This document shows, in pieces, positions 16,003 to 23,632 of a stretch of 45,566 bases of DNA. The DNA lies in the NCBI GenBank assembly GCA_002412495.1, contig DHVE01000145.1, positions 1-45,566 on the forward strand, given 5' to 3'. The notes under the pieces were generated by a model that did no database searches, was not told the origin of the DNA, and saw only the letters and a list, made by a program, of their open reading frames with translations. Position 1 is the first letter of the stretch; the number at the start of each line of letters is the position of its first letter. The translations under genes were made by a program, and so were the position numbers. This stretch comes from Betaproteobacteria bacterium UBA5216 (GTDB taxonomy: Bacteria > Pseudomonadota > Gammaproteobacteria > Burkholderiales > SG8-41).

Positions 16003-17105
16003 CCCCGCCGGGGTTGACGATCCGCGCGATTCGCGGCACCGCGATAAGCGTGCCGATGACGTATGTGCTCGGCACCAGCGCACAGGTCGTGCGCGACGCG
16101 CCCCTGTTGCTGGTTGATCTGGAAACCGAGGAAGGCATCACTGGCCACGCCTATCAGTTTTGCTACACGCCCAAGGCGGCGGGCGCGATACAAATTTTTC
16201 TGGATGATGCGCTGACCGCGATCAAAGGACTGCGCGTCGAACCGGCGGCAATCTGGGGCGCCTTGTCCAAACGCTATCGATTGATCGGCGTGCAAGGTGT
16301 CGTGCGCATGGCGATGGCGATGATCGACGTGGCCTGCTGGGACATTGTGGCGAAAGCGGCGGGTGTGCCACTGGCGATTTATCTGGGCGCCGTGCTGCGG
16401 CACATACCCACCTACAACAGTTGCGGCTTGGGACTGATGGCGCCGCAAGCGGTGGCCGATGAAGCGGAGAAATTATTGGCCGGCGGTGCGGGGGCCTCCG
16501 GCTTTCGCGCCGTGAAGTTGCGTCTGGGGTATGCCACGCTCGAAGAAGACCTTGCCGCCACGCGCGCGGTACGCAACCGCGTGGCCGATTCGGTGATGAT
16601 CATGACGGATTTTAATCAGGCGCTAAGCGCGGACGAAGCGTTGCGCCGCGGCCGCGCGCTCGATGACGAAGGCGTCTACTGGATCGAAGAGCCGGTGCGG
16701 CACGATGACTACGCGGCCAGTGCCGCGCTGGCCGCCGAAATCGCCACGCCCGTACAGATCGGTGAAAATTTTTCGCAGGTGTATGACCTCGAAAAAGCAC
16801 TCGCGGCCAACGCCAGCGATTTTGTGATGCCCGATCTGGAGCGCATCGGCGGCGTCACGGGATGGCTGCGCGCCGCCGATGTGGCACGTGGGGCCGGCGT
16901 GGAAATATCGTCGCACCTGTATCCCGAGGTAAGCGCGCATCTGCTCGCGGCCACGCCGACGGCGCACTGGCTGGAGTATGTTGATTGGGCAAATGCGTTT
17001 CTCGTGGAGCCACTGCGCATCGAGGATGGTTATGCGATGGCGAGCAGCAGACCGGGTAATGGACTGGAGTGGGACGCTGCCTTGGTCAAGCGCTATCGGA
17101 TGTGA
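15999..17105 (+). CDS. Mandelate racemase-like enolase-superfamily enzyme (KxR variant)
   Basis: A 368-residue enzyme that abstracts the alpha-proton of a carboxylate; racemase, epimerase or dehydratase activity is possible. It closely follows mandelate racemase: metal ligands D204 (MTDFNQ), E230 (WIEEP) and E256 (GENF), the base H306 (SSHLYPE) with its partner D279, and E326 in a long conserved stretch ending TAHWLE. The lysine pair KxK of mandelate racemase is K173-L-R175 here, so the residue that acts as the S-specific base is an arginine. That makes true mandelate racemase activity doubtful. It overlaps lutA by 4 bases and is likely translated with it. Confidence 0.85.
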   Translation: MTPPGLTIRAIRGTAISVPMTYVLGTSAQVVRDAPLLLVDLETEEGITGHAYQFCYTPKAAGAIQIFLDDALTAIKGLRVEPAAIWGALSKRYRLIGVQGVVRMAMAMIDVACWDIVAKAAGVPLAIYLGAVLRHIPTYNSCGLGLMAPQAVADEAEKLLAGGAGASGFRAVKLRLGYATLEEDLAATRAVRNRVADSVMIMTDFNQALSADEALRRGRALDDEGVYWIEEPVRHDDYAASAALAAEIATPVQIGENFSQVYDLEKALAANASDFVMPDLERIGGVTGWLRAADVARGAGVEISSHLYPEVSAHLLAATPTAHWLEYVDWANAFLVEPLRIEDGYAMASSRPGNGLEWDAALVKRYRM

Positions 17106-17153
17106 TAAAACCGACGGGCGTTTTTCAGGCAACTTTATTGGCGTTCAGGCCGT

Positions 17154-17235
17154 TCCCTCACCCTTGATCCCTCTCCCGGGGGGAGTGGGAAGTAAAGCCC
17201 CTTTTCCCCTCGGGAGAAGGGCCGGGGACGAGGGA
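17154..17235. repeat. Inverted-repeat element of the CCCTCACCC...CTCCCGG type
   Basis: An imperfect inverted repeat of about 30 bases per arm: TCCCTCACCCTTGATCCCTC begins the left arm at 17154 and the right arm ends GGGGACGAGGGA at 17235. The centre also pairs CTCCCGGGG with CCCCTCGGGAG. Such elements are common between genes in proteobacteria. It lies between the mandelate-racemase-like gene and the Ldh2-like gene and could form a large RNA hairpin. Confidence 0.75.
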
Positions 17236-17275
17236 ATGGTTTTGAACACCCCATCAACAAGATAGAAAGAAAAAA

Positions 17276-18325
17276 ATGAGTATTCCCGCCAGTCAAGCGA
17301 ATAAAAGCAGCGGACCGCTGGACCCCGACGAACCCGACACCGTGCGCCTGACCATAGCCGAGGCGCGCGAGATCGGCGAAACGGCGGTACAGCGCATCGG
17401 CTACACCGCCGAAGACGCGCGCATAGTCGTTGATCAGATGGTCGACAACATGCTGTGCGGCTACAAGTTTGCCGGCTTGCCGCGCATACTGGCGATGGCG
17501 GGCGACGAAAAACTGAAGCTCGGCCGTACGCCGATCAAGGTGGTCAAGGAAACGGCGGTGTCGGCGCTGATGGACGGCGGCAACAATATTGGCTACGTGA
17601 CGTGTTATCACGGCGCGCACAAGGCGCTTGAAAAAGCCAAGGCGCACGGCATTGCGAGCGTTGGCATCTACAACACGTACTACAGCGGCCGCAACGCGTA
17701 TTTTGTCGAGCAGATCGTGAACGAGGGCTACGTGGTGATGCACACCGCGAGCAACCAGCCTCGCGTGGTGCCGCCGGGCGCGGCACGGCCCGCGCTGGGC
17801 ACCAATCCGATTTGCCTCGGGTTTCCGTCGGAAGAAGGGCCGATCACGTTCGACATCGGCACGGCATCGCTGATGTGGGGCGACGTGATGCTGCATGCGC
17901 ATCTGGGTGAACCGTTGCCGGAAGGCATCGGCTTCGATGAAAAAGGCCGGCCCACGCGCGACGCGGCGGCCACCCTGCGCGGCGGCGTGGCGCCGTTCGG
18001 CGGCAAGGATTATGTCTACAAGGGTTTCGGGCTGTCGTTCGCGATTCAGGCGCTGGGTCTGATGGCGGGCTCGACCATCATTCGTGACGCCGTGTTCGAT
18101 TACGGCTTCTTGTTCTGGGTGATCGATCCGGCGATCATGCTGCCGTTCGACGATTTCAAGCCGCGCATGTCACAGTACGTGCGGGAACTGAAAGCGCTGC
18201 CGAAACAGCCGGGCGTCAGCGAAATCCGCATTCCGTCCGAACGGGGCTCGCGCGAGCGCGAACGTCGCCGCGTCGAGGGCATCGTGGTCAAGCGCAAGGT
18301 GATTGATTCCCTGAAGGCGTTGTAA
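17276..18325 (+). CDS. Ldh2/MdhC-family oxidoreductase homologue lacking the usual catalytic histidines
   Basis: A 349-residue member of the malate/L-lactate dehydrogenase type-2 family (AllD, DpkA, sulfolactate dehydrogenase), NAD(P)-dependent enzymes for 2-hydroxy or 2-oxo acids. Family landmarks are clear: GTNPICLGFPSEEGP, FDIGTASLMWG and GKDYVYKGFGLSF. Two conserved sites differ in my by-eye alignment: the SHG-x-R motif reads FAG-LPR (R70 kept, His lost), and the HxG motif in the nucleotide-proximal loop reads YYSGRN, with Y136 in place of the catalytic His. It may use another chemistry or be non-catalytic. The start is at 17276 after a purine-rich AAGAAA leader. Confidence 0.8.
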   Translation: MSIPASQANKSSGPLDPDEPDTVRLTIAEAREIGETAVQRIGYTAEDARIVVDQMVDNMLCGYKFAGLPRILAMAGDEKLKLGRTPIKVVKETAVSALMDGGNNIGYVTCYHGAHKALEKAKAHGIASVGIYNTYYSGRNAYFVEQIVNEGYVVMHTASNQPRVVPPGAARPALGTNPICLGFPSEEGPITFDIGTASLMWGDVMLHAHLGEPLPEGIGFDEKGRPTRDAAATLRGGVAPFGGKDYVYKGFGLSFAIQALGLMAGSTIIRDAVFDYGFLFWVIDPAIMLPFDDFKPRMSQYVRELKALPKQPGVSEIRIPSERGSRERERRRVEGIVVKRKVIDSLKAL

Positions 18326-18338
18326 GCAGGAAAAACTT

Positions 18339-18431
18339 TTGACGCAGATAAACGCAGATGAACACAGGTTAAATTCAGCGGCAAAATTGATTTTGAACTT
18401 ATCTGCGTCAATCTGCGTAAATCTGTGTCAA
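18339..18431. repeat. Intergenic inverted-repeat element, ACGCAGAT family, copy 1
   Basis: The left arm (18339-18376) holds three spaced units of the ACGCAGAT / ACACAGG type; the right arm (18395-18431) holds their complements ATCTGCGT, ATCTGCGT and ATCTGTGT. The apex is a perfect 6-bp stem CAAAAT/ATTTTG around TG at 18382-18395. The whole can fold into one long hairpin. It fills the gap between the Ldh2-like gene and the exonuclease-like gene, ending about 40 bases before that gene. Confidence 0.85.
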
Positions 18432-18471
18432 TTGTTTTTGATTTTTGCAGTGCTCTTCCGGATACACCTCC

Positions 18472-19059
18472 ATGCCCCCACTGAACGCACCTGAAATCTA
18501 CGTCAGCGTAGATGTCGAAACCGACGGCCCGATACCCGGTCCACATTCGATGCTTTCCATCGGCTGCGCGGCGTATCTTGCCGACAAAACGCTGATCGGC
18601 ACGTTTTCTGCCAATCTCGAAACCTTGCCCGGCGCGACTGGTCATCCCAAAACCATGGCATGGTGGGAGACACAAAAGCCCGCATGGGAAGCGCATCGTC
18701 AAAACTGCGTGCCGCCCGAAAAAGCGATGACCGATTGCGTGACGTGGTTGCGCGCGCTGCCCGGCACGCCGGTGTTCGTGGCGTATCCGGTGGCGTTTGA
18801 TTTCATGTTTGTGCAGTGGTATCTGATTCGTTTTGCAAAGGCCGCGCCGTTCGGGCATTCGGGCATTGATCTGCGCACACTGGGCATGGCACTGCAAAAC
18901 ACCACCTGGAGCCGCACCACCAAGGATCACATGCCCGACCGCTGGAACGATCCGCTGCCGCACACGCATATCGCGCTGGATGACGCGCTGGAGCAGGGCG
19001 CGATGTTTTGCAATATGCTGGCGGAACTGCGGCAGACCTTCCCTAAAAAGGAGTCGTAA
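18472..19059 (+). CDS. DEDDh-type 3'-5' exonuclease-like protein
   Basis: A 195-residue protein with the acidic motifs of DnaQ/RNase T-type exonucleases: VSVDVETDG near the N-terminus (first Asp and Glu), AYPVAFDF near 103-110 (third Asp), and THIALDDALEQG near 170 (His and fourth Asp). It would remove nucleotides from the 3' end of DNA or RNA. The ATG at 18472 fits the start of homology; the frame runs back to a TTG at 18445 in the repeat element. No clear ribosome site is visible. Its stop TAA is directly followed by the ATG of the next Bug gene, so the two are co-translated although their functions seem unrelated. Confidence 0.8.
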   Translation: MPPLNAPEIYVSVDVETDGPIPGPHSMLSIGCAAYLADKTLIGTFSANLETLPGATGHPKTMAWWETQKPAWEAHRQNCVPPEKAMTDCVTWLRALPGTPVFVAYPVAFDFMFVQWYLIRFAKAAPFGHSGIDLRTLGMALQNTTWSRTTKDHMPDRWNDPLPHTHIALDDALEQGAMFCNMLAELRQTFPKKES

Positions 19060-20025
19060 ATGACGATTCGAAAACTCGCTGTTGCATGGGGGCTGTGTGC
19101 ATGGTTGCCGCTGGCGCACGCGCAAAATTTCCCCGAGCGCCCCGTGCGCATCGTCGTGCCGTATGTGCCGGGCGGTTCCACCGATTTGCTGTCGCGCTTG
19201 TTGGCCGAATCCGTGGGCGAATCGATCGGGCAAACCGTCATCGTCGAAAATCGCCCCGGCGCGGGCGGCATGCTGGGTACGGCGCTGGTCGCCAAGGCAC
19301 CGCCCGACGGGCACACGATTGTGATCTGCACCATCGGCACCTGCGCGGTGAACCCGACGTTGTTTAAAAACCCCGGCTACGATTTGTTCAAGGATTTCGC
19401 GCCCGTGGTGTTTCTGGGTGGGGTGATGAATGTGTTCGTGGTCAATAATTCGGTGCCGGTGAAAAACATCAAGGAGCTCATCGCGCTCGCGCGCGCGCAA
19501 CCCGGCAAGCTCACCTTCGGCTCCGGCGGCATCGGCAATTCGCCGCACATGACGCTGGAACTGCTGATGTATCGCACCAAGATCAACATCAATCACATTC
19601 CGTACAAAGGCTCGGGCGCGGCGATCATCGACACCGTCGGTGGGCAGGTAGACATGATGGTGGAGAACGAGCCGTCGATACAGCCGTACGTCAAAAGCGG
19701 GCGTCTGCGCGGCATCGCGGTCACGGGCGCGAAACGTTCGCCGGGCCTGCCCGCGGTGCCGACAATGGTGGAACAGGGCTTTAGCGATTTTGTGGTCGAG
19801 CCATGGTTTGGTTACATGGCGCCGGTGAAAACCCCGCGTGCCGCCATCGATAAACTCAACGCCGCGTTCAACGCCGCAATGAAAAATCCGAAAGTGCGCC
19901 CGCGTCTGGAAGAAGCCAATCTCATCATCGGAGGCGGCACGCCGGAGCAGTTTGCCTCGCTGATGCGCAGCGAAGTGGATCGCTGGGCGCAGGTGATCAA
20001 GGCGAATAATGTGAAGGTGGAATAG
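19060..20025 (+). CDS. Bug-family (TctC-like) periplasmic binding protein
   Basis: A 321-residue exported receptor with a Sec signal peptide cleaved after AHA (residues 19-21). Motifs are canonical: RIVVPYVPGGSTDLLSR, VIVENRPGAGGMLG and HIPYKGSGAAI. A strong ribosome site, AAGGAG, lies 6 bases upstream at 19048-19053 inside the end of the exonuclease gene, and the ATG follows that gene's TAA with no gap. It lies upstream of a ketopantoate-reductase-like gene, which suggests a ligand handled by the oxoacid enzymes nearby; this is inference from position. Confidence 0.92.
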   Translation: MTIRKLAVAWGLCAWLPLAHAQNFPERPVRIVVPYVPGGSTDLLSRLLAESVGESIGQTVIVENRPGAGGMLGTALVAKAPPDGHTIVICTIGTCAVNPTLFKNPGYDLFKDFAPVVFLGGVMNVFVVNNSVPVKNIKELIALARAQPGKLTFGSGGIGNSPHMTLELLMYRTKININHIPYKGSGAAIIDTVGGQVDMMVENEPSIQPYVKSGRLRGIAVTGAKRSPGLPAVPTMVEQGFSDFVVEPWFGYMAPVKTPRAAIDKLNAAFNAAMKNPKVRPRLEEANLIIGGGTPEQFASLMRSEVDRWAQVIKANNVKVE

Positions 20026-20030
20026 CGCAT

Positions 20031-20074
20031 TGGGATGTACCCGCCCCGTCGTTCCGGGGTTGACCCGGATCCCA
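20031..20074. terminator. Hairpin after Bug gene, GGGAT...ATCCC repeat type
   Basis: Nested inverted repeats: TGGGAT (20031-20036) pairs with ATCCCA (20069-20074), and inside it CCGGG (20054-20058) pairs with CCCGG (20064-20068) around GTTGA. It starts 6 bases after the receptor stop. It lacks a T-run, so it may act as a repeat-type mRNA end or stabiliser rather than a strict factor-independent terminator. Confidence 0.45.
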
Positions 20075-20153
20075 GGGTATAGCTTTGATCGCGCCACAGA
20101 GTGCAGACTATCATTCGCGGAATTAATTTAACCGTTTGTTTTTAAAAGATAAA

Positions 20154-21083
20154 ATGAAAATTTTAGTCATGGGTTCCGGCGGCGTAGGCGGCCTCTATGG
20201 TGGGCGTCTGGCACACGCCGGTTGCGATGTCACCTTCGTCGCGCGTGGCGCGCATCTCAAGGCCATGCGCGAACACGGACTCTTGATCGAAAGCGAAGCG
20301 CACGGCAATACGCTTATCAAGCCCGTCAAAGTGACCGACGATCCCTTAAGCGCAGGCACGCCCGATCTGATTATTTTCGCCGTTAAACTGTGGGACACCG
20401 AAGCGGTGGCACGTCAGTTACAGCCCATCGTGGGCCCGAACACGGCTGTGCTGTCGCTGCAAAATGGCGTGTTGAAAGACGACATCCTCGGCAGCATCTT
20501 CGGTGAAAAAGCGTTGATGGGTGGTGTCGCGTATGTCGGCACACATATCGCGCGGCCCGGCGTGATCAACCAGGTAGGCACGCTGCAACGGCTGGTGTTC
20601 GGTGAGTACGATGGCAAAAAATCCACGCGCTCGGAAGCGCTGCTCGCGGCCTTGCTCAAGGCTGGCATACAAGCCGAGTTGTCGAACGATATTCGCCGCA
20701 CGCTGTGGGAGAAATACACCTTTCTCGTCGGTCTCTCGGGCGCCACCGCCAGCATGCGCACTACCATCGGGCCGGCGCGCGAAAACCCGCAGACCCGCGC
20801 GTTTCTGCATGACCTGATGAAAGAAGCGGTAGCGGTAGGCCGCGCGCTGGGCGTGGCGCTACCCGAAAACTATGCCGACGATCGACTGAACTTCGCCGAC
20901 AGCGTGCCCGGCACCATGGATTCGTCGCTGCATCACGATCTGAAAAACGGCAACCGGCTGGAAGTGGAATGGCTGGCGGGCGGCGTGGTGCAATTGGGTA
21001 AGAAGGCGGGCGTGCCGACGCCTTGTAATCGCGCGGTGTGGGATGTGCTGGCGTTGCATGCGGATGGCCGGCGCCATGCGTAG
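20154..21083 (+). CDS. Ketopantoate reductase-like (PanE/ApbA family) 2-oxoacid reductase
   Basis: A 309-residue NADPH-dependent reductase of the PanE family. The Rossmann motif VMGSGGVGGLYGG is near the N-terminus, LQNGV at about 100 is conserved, and K187 in LWEKYTFL matches the catalytic lysine. The C-terminal SSLHHDL and NRLEVEW keep the family Ser and Glu. The asparagines four and eight residues after the lysine in E. coli PanE (N180, N184) are Leu and Ser here, so this is probably a paralogue acting on another 2-oxoacid rather than the pantothenate-pathway enzyme. The ATG at 20154 is used; the frame extends to a TTG at 20136. It overlaps the next Bug gene by 8 bases. Confidence 0.82.
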   Translation: MKILVMGSGGVGGLYGGRLAHAGCDVTFVARGAHLKAMREHGLLIESEAHGNTLIKPVKVTDDPLSAGTPDLIIFAVKLWDTEAVARQLQPIVGPNTAVLSLQNGVLKDDILGSIFGEKALMGGVAYVGTHIARPGVINQVGTLQRLVFGEYDGKKSTRSEALLAALLKAGIQAELSNDIRRTLWEKYTFLVGLSGATASMRTTIGPARENPQTRAFLHDLMKEAVAVGRALGVALPENYADDRLNFADSVPGTMDSSLHHDLKNGNRLEVEWLAGGVVQLGKKAGVPTPCNRAVWDVLALHADGRRHA

Positions 21084-22032
21084 GCTGGCGTTGTGCTTGT
21101 GGGGCATTAGCGTTGGGGCGCACGCTGCGACCGCCGATGACTATCCGAACAAACCCGTGCGGTTTATTTCGCCCTTCTCCGCCGGCGGCGGCACCGACAC
21201 CGTGGCGCGCACGCTGGCCGCGCGGCTGGGGGATCAAATGGGCCGCGTGTTCGTGGTGGATAACCGCGGCGGCGCGGAAGGCGTGGTCGGCACCGAAATT
21301 GGCGCCAGGGCGCCTGCCGACGGCTACACCTTGCTGGTGTCCAATGTCGGCACGTTTTCGCAAACACCAAATCTGCGCAAGGTGGCTTACGACCCGCTGC
21401 GCGACTTTACGCCAATCACGCAGACTACCGCGTCGTCCACCGTGCTGGCGGTGAGTCCGTCATTGCCGGTACGAAATCTCAAAGAGTTTGTCGCGCTGGT
21501 GAAATCCAAACCCGGGCAATTTAATTACGGCTCTGGTTCAAATGCGCAGGCGCTGCCGATGGAAATGCTCAAGCAAATGGCCGGCATCGACATGAAGGGT
21601 ATCCCGTATAAAGGCACAGGCCCCACGCTGGTGGCGGTGATGAGCGGCGAAGTGATCGCGTTCTTCGGCGGATCGATCAACACCACGCCGCACGTGAAGG
21701 CGGGACGGTTGCGCGCGCTCGCGGTGGCTGGCGACCGGCGCGCGCAGGCGTTGCCGGATATACCCACCGTGGCCGAGGCGGGTTATCCCGGCTACGAGGC
21801 CAATAGCTGGAATGGCATCGTCGCACCGGCGGGCACGCCGCGCGCGATTATCGAAAAACTGAATGCCGCGATGGTGAAAGTGTTGCGTACGGAAGAAGTG
21901 CGCAAATTCATGGTGGGTGATGGGGCCGAGCCCGCGCCGGGGACGCCGGAACAGTTCGCGGCATTTTTGCGCGCGGATCACGCGAAATGGGCGCGGGTAA
22001 TCAAGGCGGCGGGGTTGAGGGACTCGCAGTAG
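21076..22032 (+). CDS. Bug-family (TctC-like) periplasmic binding protein
   Basis: A 318-residue exported receptor. The ATG at 21076 gives a compact Sec signal peptide ending AHA (15-17); an upstream in-frame ATG at 21043 adds 11 residues inside the PanE-like gene. Motifs: RFISPFSAGGGTDTVAR, VVDNRGGAEGVVG (the usual RPGAGG is altered to RGGAEG) and GIPYKGTGP. Its start lies inside the preceding reductase gene (8-base overlap), which indicates translational coupling, so reductase and receptor probably serve the same compound. TctA/TctB partners are absent. Confidence 0.92.
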   Translation: MRRLALCLWGISVGAHAATADDYPNKPVRFISPFSAGGGTDTVARTLAARLGDQMGRVFVVDNRGGAEGVVGTEIGARAPADGYTLLVSNVGTFSQTPNLRKVAYDPLRDFTPITQTTASSTVLAVSPSLPVRNLKEFVALVKSKPGQFNYGSGSNAQALPMEMLKQMAGIDMKGIPYKGTGPTLVAVMSGEVIAFFGGSINTTPHVKAGRLRALAVAGDRRAQALPDIPTVAEAGYPGYEANSWNGIVAPAGTPRAIIEKLNAAMVKVLRTEEVRKFMVGDGAEPAPGTPEQFAAFLRADHAKWARVIKAAGLRDSQ

Positions 22033-22112
22033 GCGCGCGCGCTCGGTTGGCGATCGGTCGCGCGCATCAGGGGCTGGCGTCGACGCATTTGGTGTAGGAT
22101 CATTCGTTCACC

Positions 22113-23534
22113 ATGCAACTCACCTCCCACCAATTCAAAGCCCGCTCGCGCGAGAAACTGGCCGACGCCAATCTGCAGGGCGCGCTGAAGAAATTACAGG
22201 GCAATTTCGTCAAAGGCCGCGCGGATCGCGTGGCGGAGCTGGAGAATTTTCCGGCGATCCGCGACGCGGCGGCGGCGATACGCGCGCGCACGCTGGATCA
22301 CCTGGATTTATATCTGGAGGAATTCGAGCGCAATGCCACGGCGCGCGGCGCGGTCGTGCATTGGGCGGGGACGACCGAAGATGTGAATCGCATTGTGTGT
22401 GAACTCGCCGCGAAATACGATGTAAAAAAGGCGGTGAAGTCAAAGTCGATGGTGAGTGAGGAATGCGCGCTGAACGATGCGCTCGAAGCCGCCGGTGTGC
22501 AGGTGGTGGAAACCGATCTCGGCGAATACATACTGCAACTGGCGAAAGAAGCGCCATCGCATATCGTCGCACCGGTGGTCCATAAGAGTAAAGATCAGGT
22601 ATCGGATTTGTTCGCGGACAAGCATCATCTGCCGCGCAAGACCGGCATACCCGAACTGTGCAAGGAAGCGCGCGAGCAACTGCGCCCGCATTTTGTCAGC
22701 GCCGATATGGGGATTTCGGGCGCCAATTTCATTATCGCAGAGACCGGCTCGACGCTGATTGTCACCAACGAAGGCAACGGGCGCATGGTGACGACGCTGC
22801 CGCGCGTGCATGTGGCGATTACCGGCATCGAAAAAGTGGTGCCGACGCTGGAAGACCTCTCGACACTGATTCGCCTGTTGCCGCGCCACGGCACCGGGCA
22901 AACAATCACCAATTACATTTCCGTGACCACCGGCCCGCGAAGAGCAGGCGACACCGACGGCCCGGAACATTTTCATATTATCCTGCTCGACGGCGGGCGG
23001 ACCAGGCTGTTGGGTAGCGACATGCAGGATATGTTGCGTTGTATCCGCTGTGGCGCGTGCATGAATCATTGCCCGGTGTATCAAAGCGTCGGCGGGCATG
23101 CGTATGGCTGGGTGTATCCGGGGCCGATGGGTTCGATATTGACGCCGACGTATGTGGGACTGGAAAACGCACTCGATCTGCCGAATGCTTCGACGCTGTG
23201 CAATCAGTGCGGCGTGGTGTGCCCGGTTAAAATTCCGCTGCCGGATTTGATGCGCAAGCTGCGCGAGAAACAATTCGAGCAGGGACTCAAGCCAAAACAG
23301 GAGACCTGGGGACTGACGTTGTGGCGCTGGACAGCGCAGCGTCCCCGGATTTATGCGATGCTCACTCAAATCGCCGCACGCGTGCTCGCGGTGATGGGTG
23401 GTAGCGATAAACTCATCTACAACCTTCCGTGCGGTGGCGGCTGGACTGACGGGCGCGATATGCCCGCACCGCAGGGAAGGACTTTTCGCGAGTTGTACAA
23501 GGCAAGCCGAATAACATCAACGTCAAGACCTTAG
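22113..23534 (+). CDS. lutB: LutB-type iron-sulfur protein of lactate oxidation
   Basis: A 473-residue LutB/YkgF-family protein, the central electron-carrying subunit of the LutABC L-lactate oxidation system. The large N-terminal LUD domain (about 60-300) includes ADMGISGANFIIAETGS and the conserved GTGQTITNYIS. Two ferredoxin-type clusters follow: CIRCGACMNHCP starting at C310 and CNQCGVVCP starting at C363. The protein ends RELYKASRITSTSRP, and its stop codon lies at the edge of a repeat element, so the final few residues may derive from that element. It is separated from lutA by six genes and from lutC by the MmsA gene. Confidence 0.92.
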   Translation: MQLTSHQFKARSREKLADANLQGALKKLQGNFVKGRADRVAELENFPAIRDAAAAIRARTLDHLDLYLEEFERNATARGAVVHWAGTTEDVNRIVCELAAKYDVKKAVKSKSMVSEECALNDALEAAGVQVVETDLGEYILQLAKEAPSHIVAPVVHKSKDQVSDLFADKHHLPRKTGIPELCKEAREQLRPHFVSADMGISGANFIIAETGSTLIVTNEGNGRMVTTLPRVHVAITGIEKVVPTLEDLSTLIRLLPRHGTGQTITNYISVTTGPRRAGDTDGPEHFHIILLDGGRTRLLGSDMQDMLRCIRCGACMNHCPVYQSVGGHAYGWVYPGPMGSILTPTYVGLENALDLPNASTLCNQCGVVCPVKIPLPDLMRKLREKQFEQGLKPKQETWGLTLWRWTAQRPRIYAMLTQIAARVLAVMGGSDKLIYNLPCGGGWTDGRDMPAPQGRTFRELYKASRITSTSRP

Positions 23535-23595
23535 ACTCAGATTTACGCGGATTTACGCAGATGAACCGCAGAAAAGATCTGCGTTAATCTGTGTC
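23534..23595. repeat. Intergenic inverted-repeat element, ACGCAGAT family, copy 2
   Basis: The left arm (23534-23562) contains CAGATTTACGCGG and TTACGCAGAT; the right arm (23577-23595) contains ATCTGCGTTAATCTGTGTC, complementary to it with a short loop. The units match those of the element at 18339-18431. It starts at the last base of the lutB stop codon and ends 37 bases before the MmsA start. Confidence 0.8.
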
Positions 23596-23632
23596 GAAAG
23601 TTTTTGACCTTAAAATGCCAGACGGAGTGGTT

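Noticed and set aside
18100..20097. Antisense frame of 665 codons across the exonuclease-like and Bug genes.
   Set aside because: It spans two motif-confirmed genes and a repeat element on the other strand. Composition is that of a GC-rich shadow frame.
20154..21083. Assigning panE for pantothenate synthesis.
   Set aside because: Two active-site asparagines are absent and the context is carbon-acid transport and catabolism.
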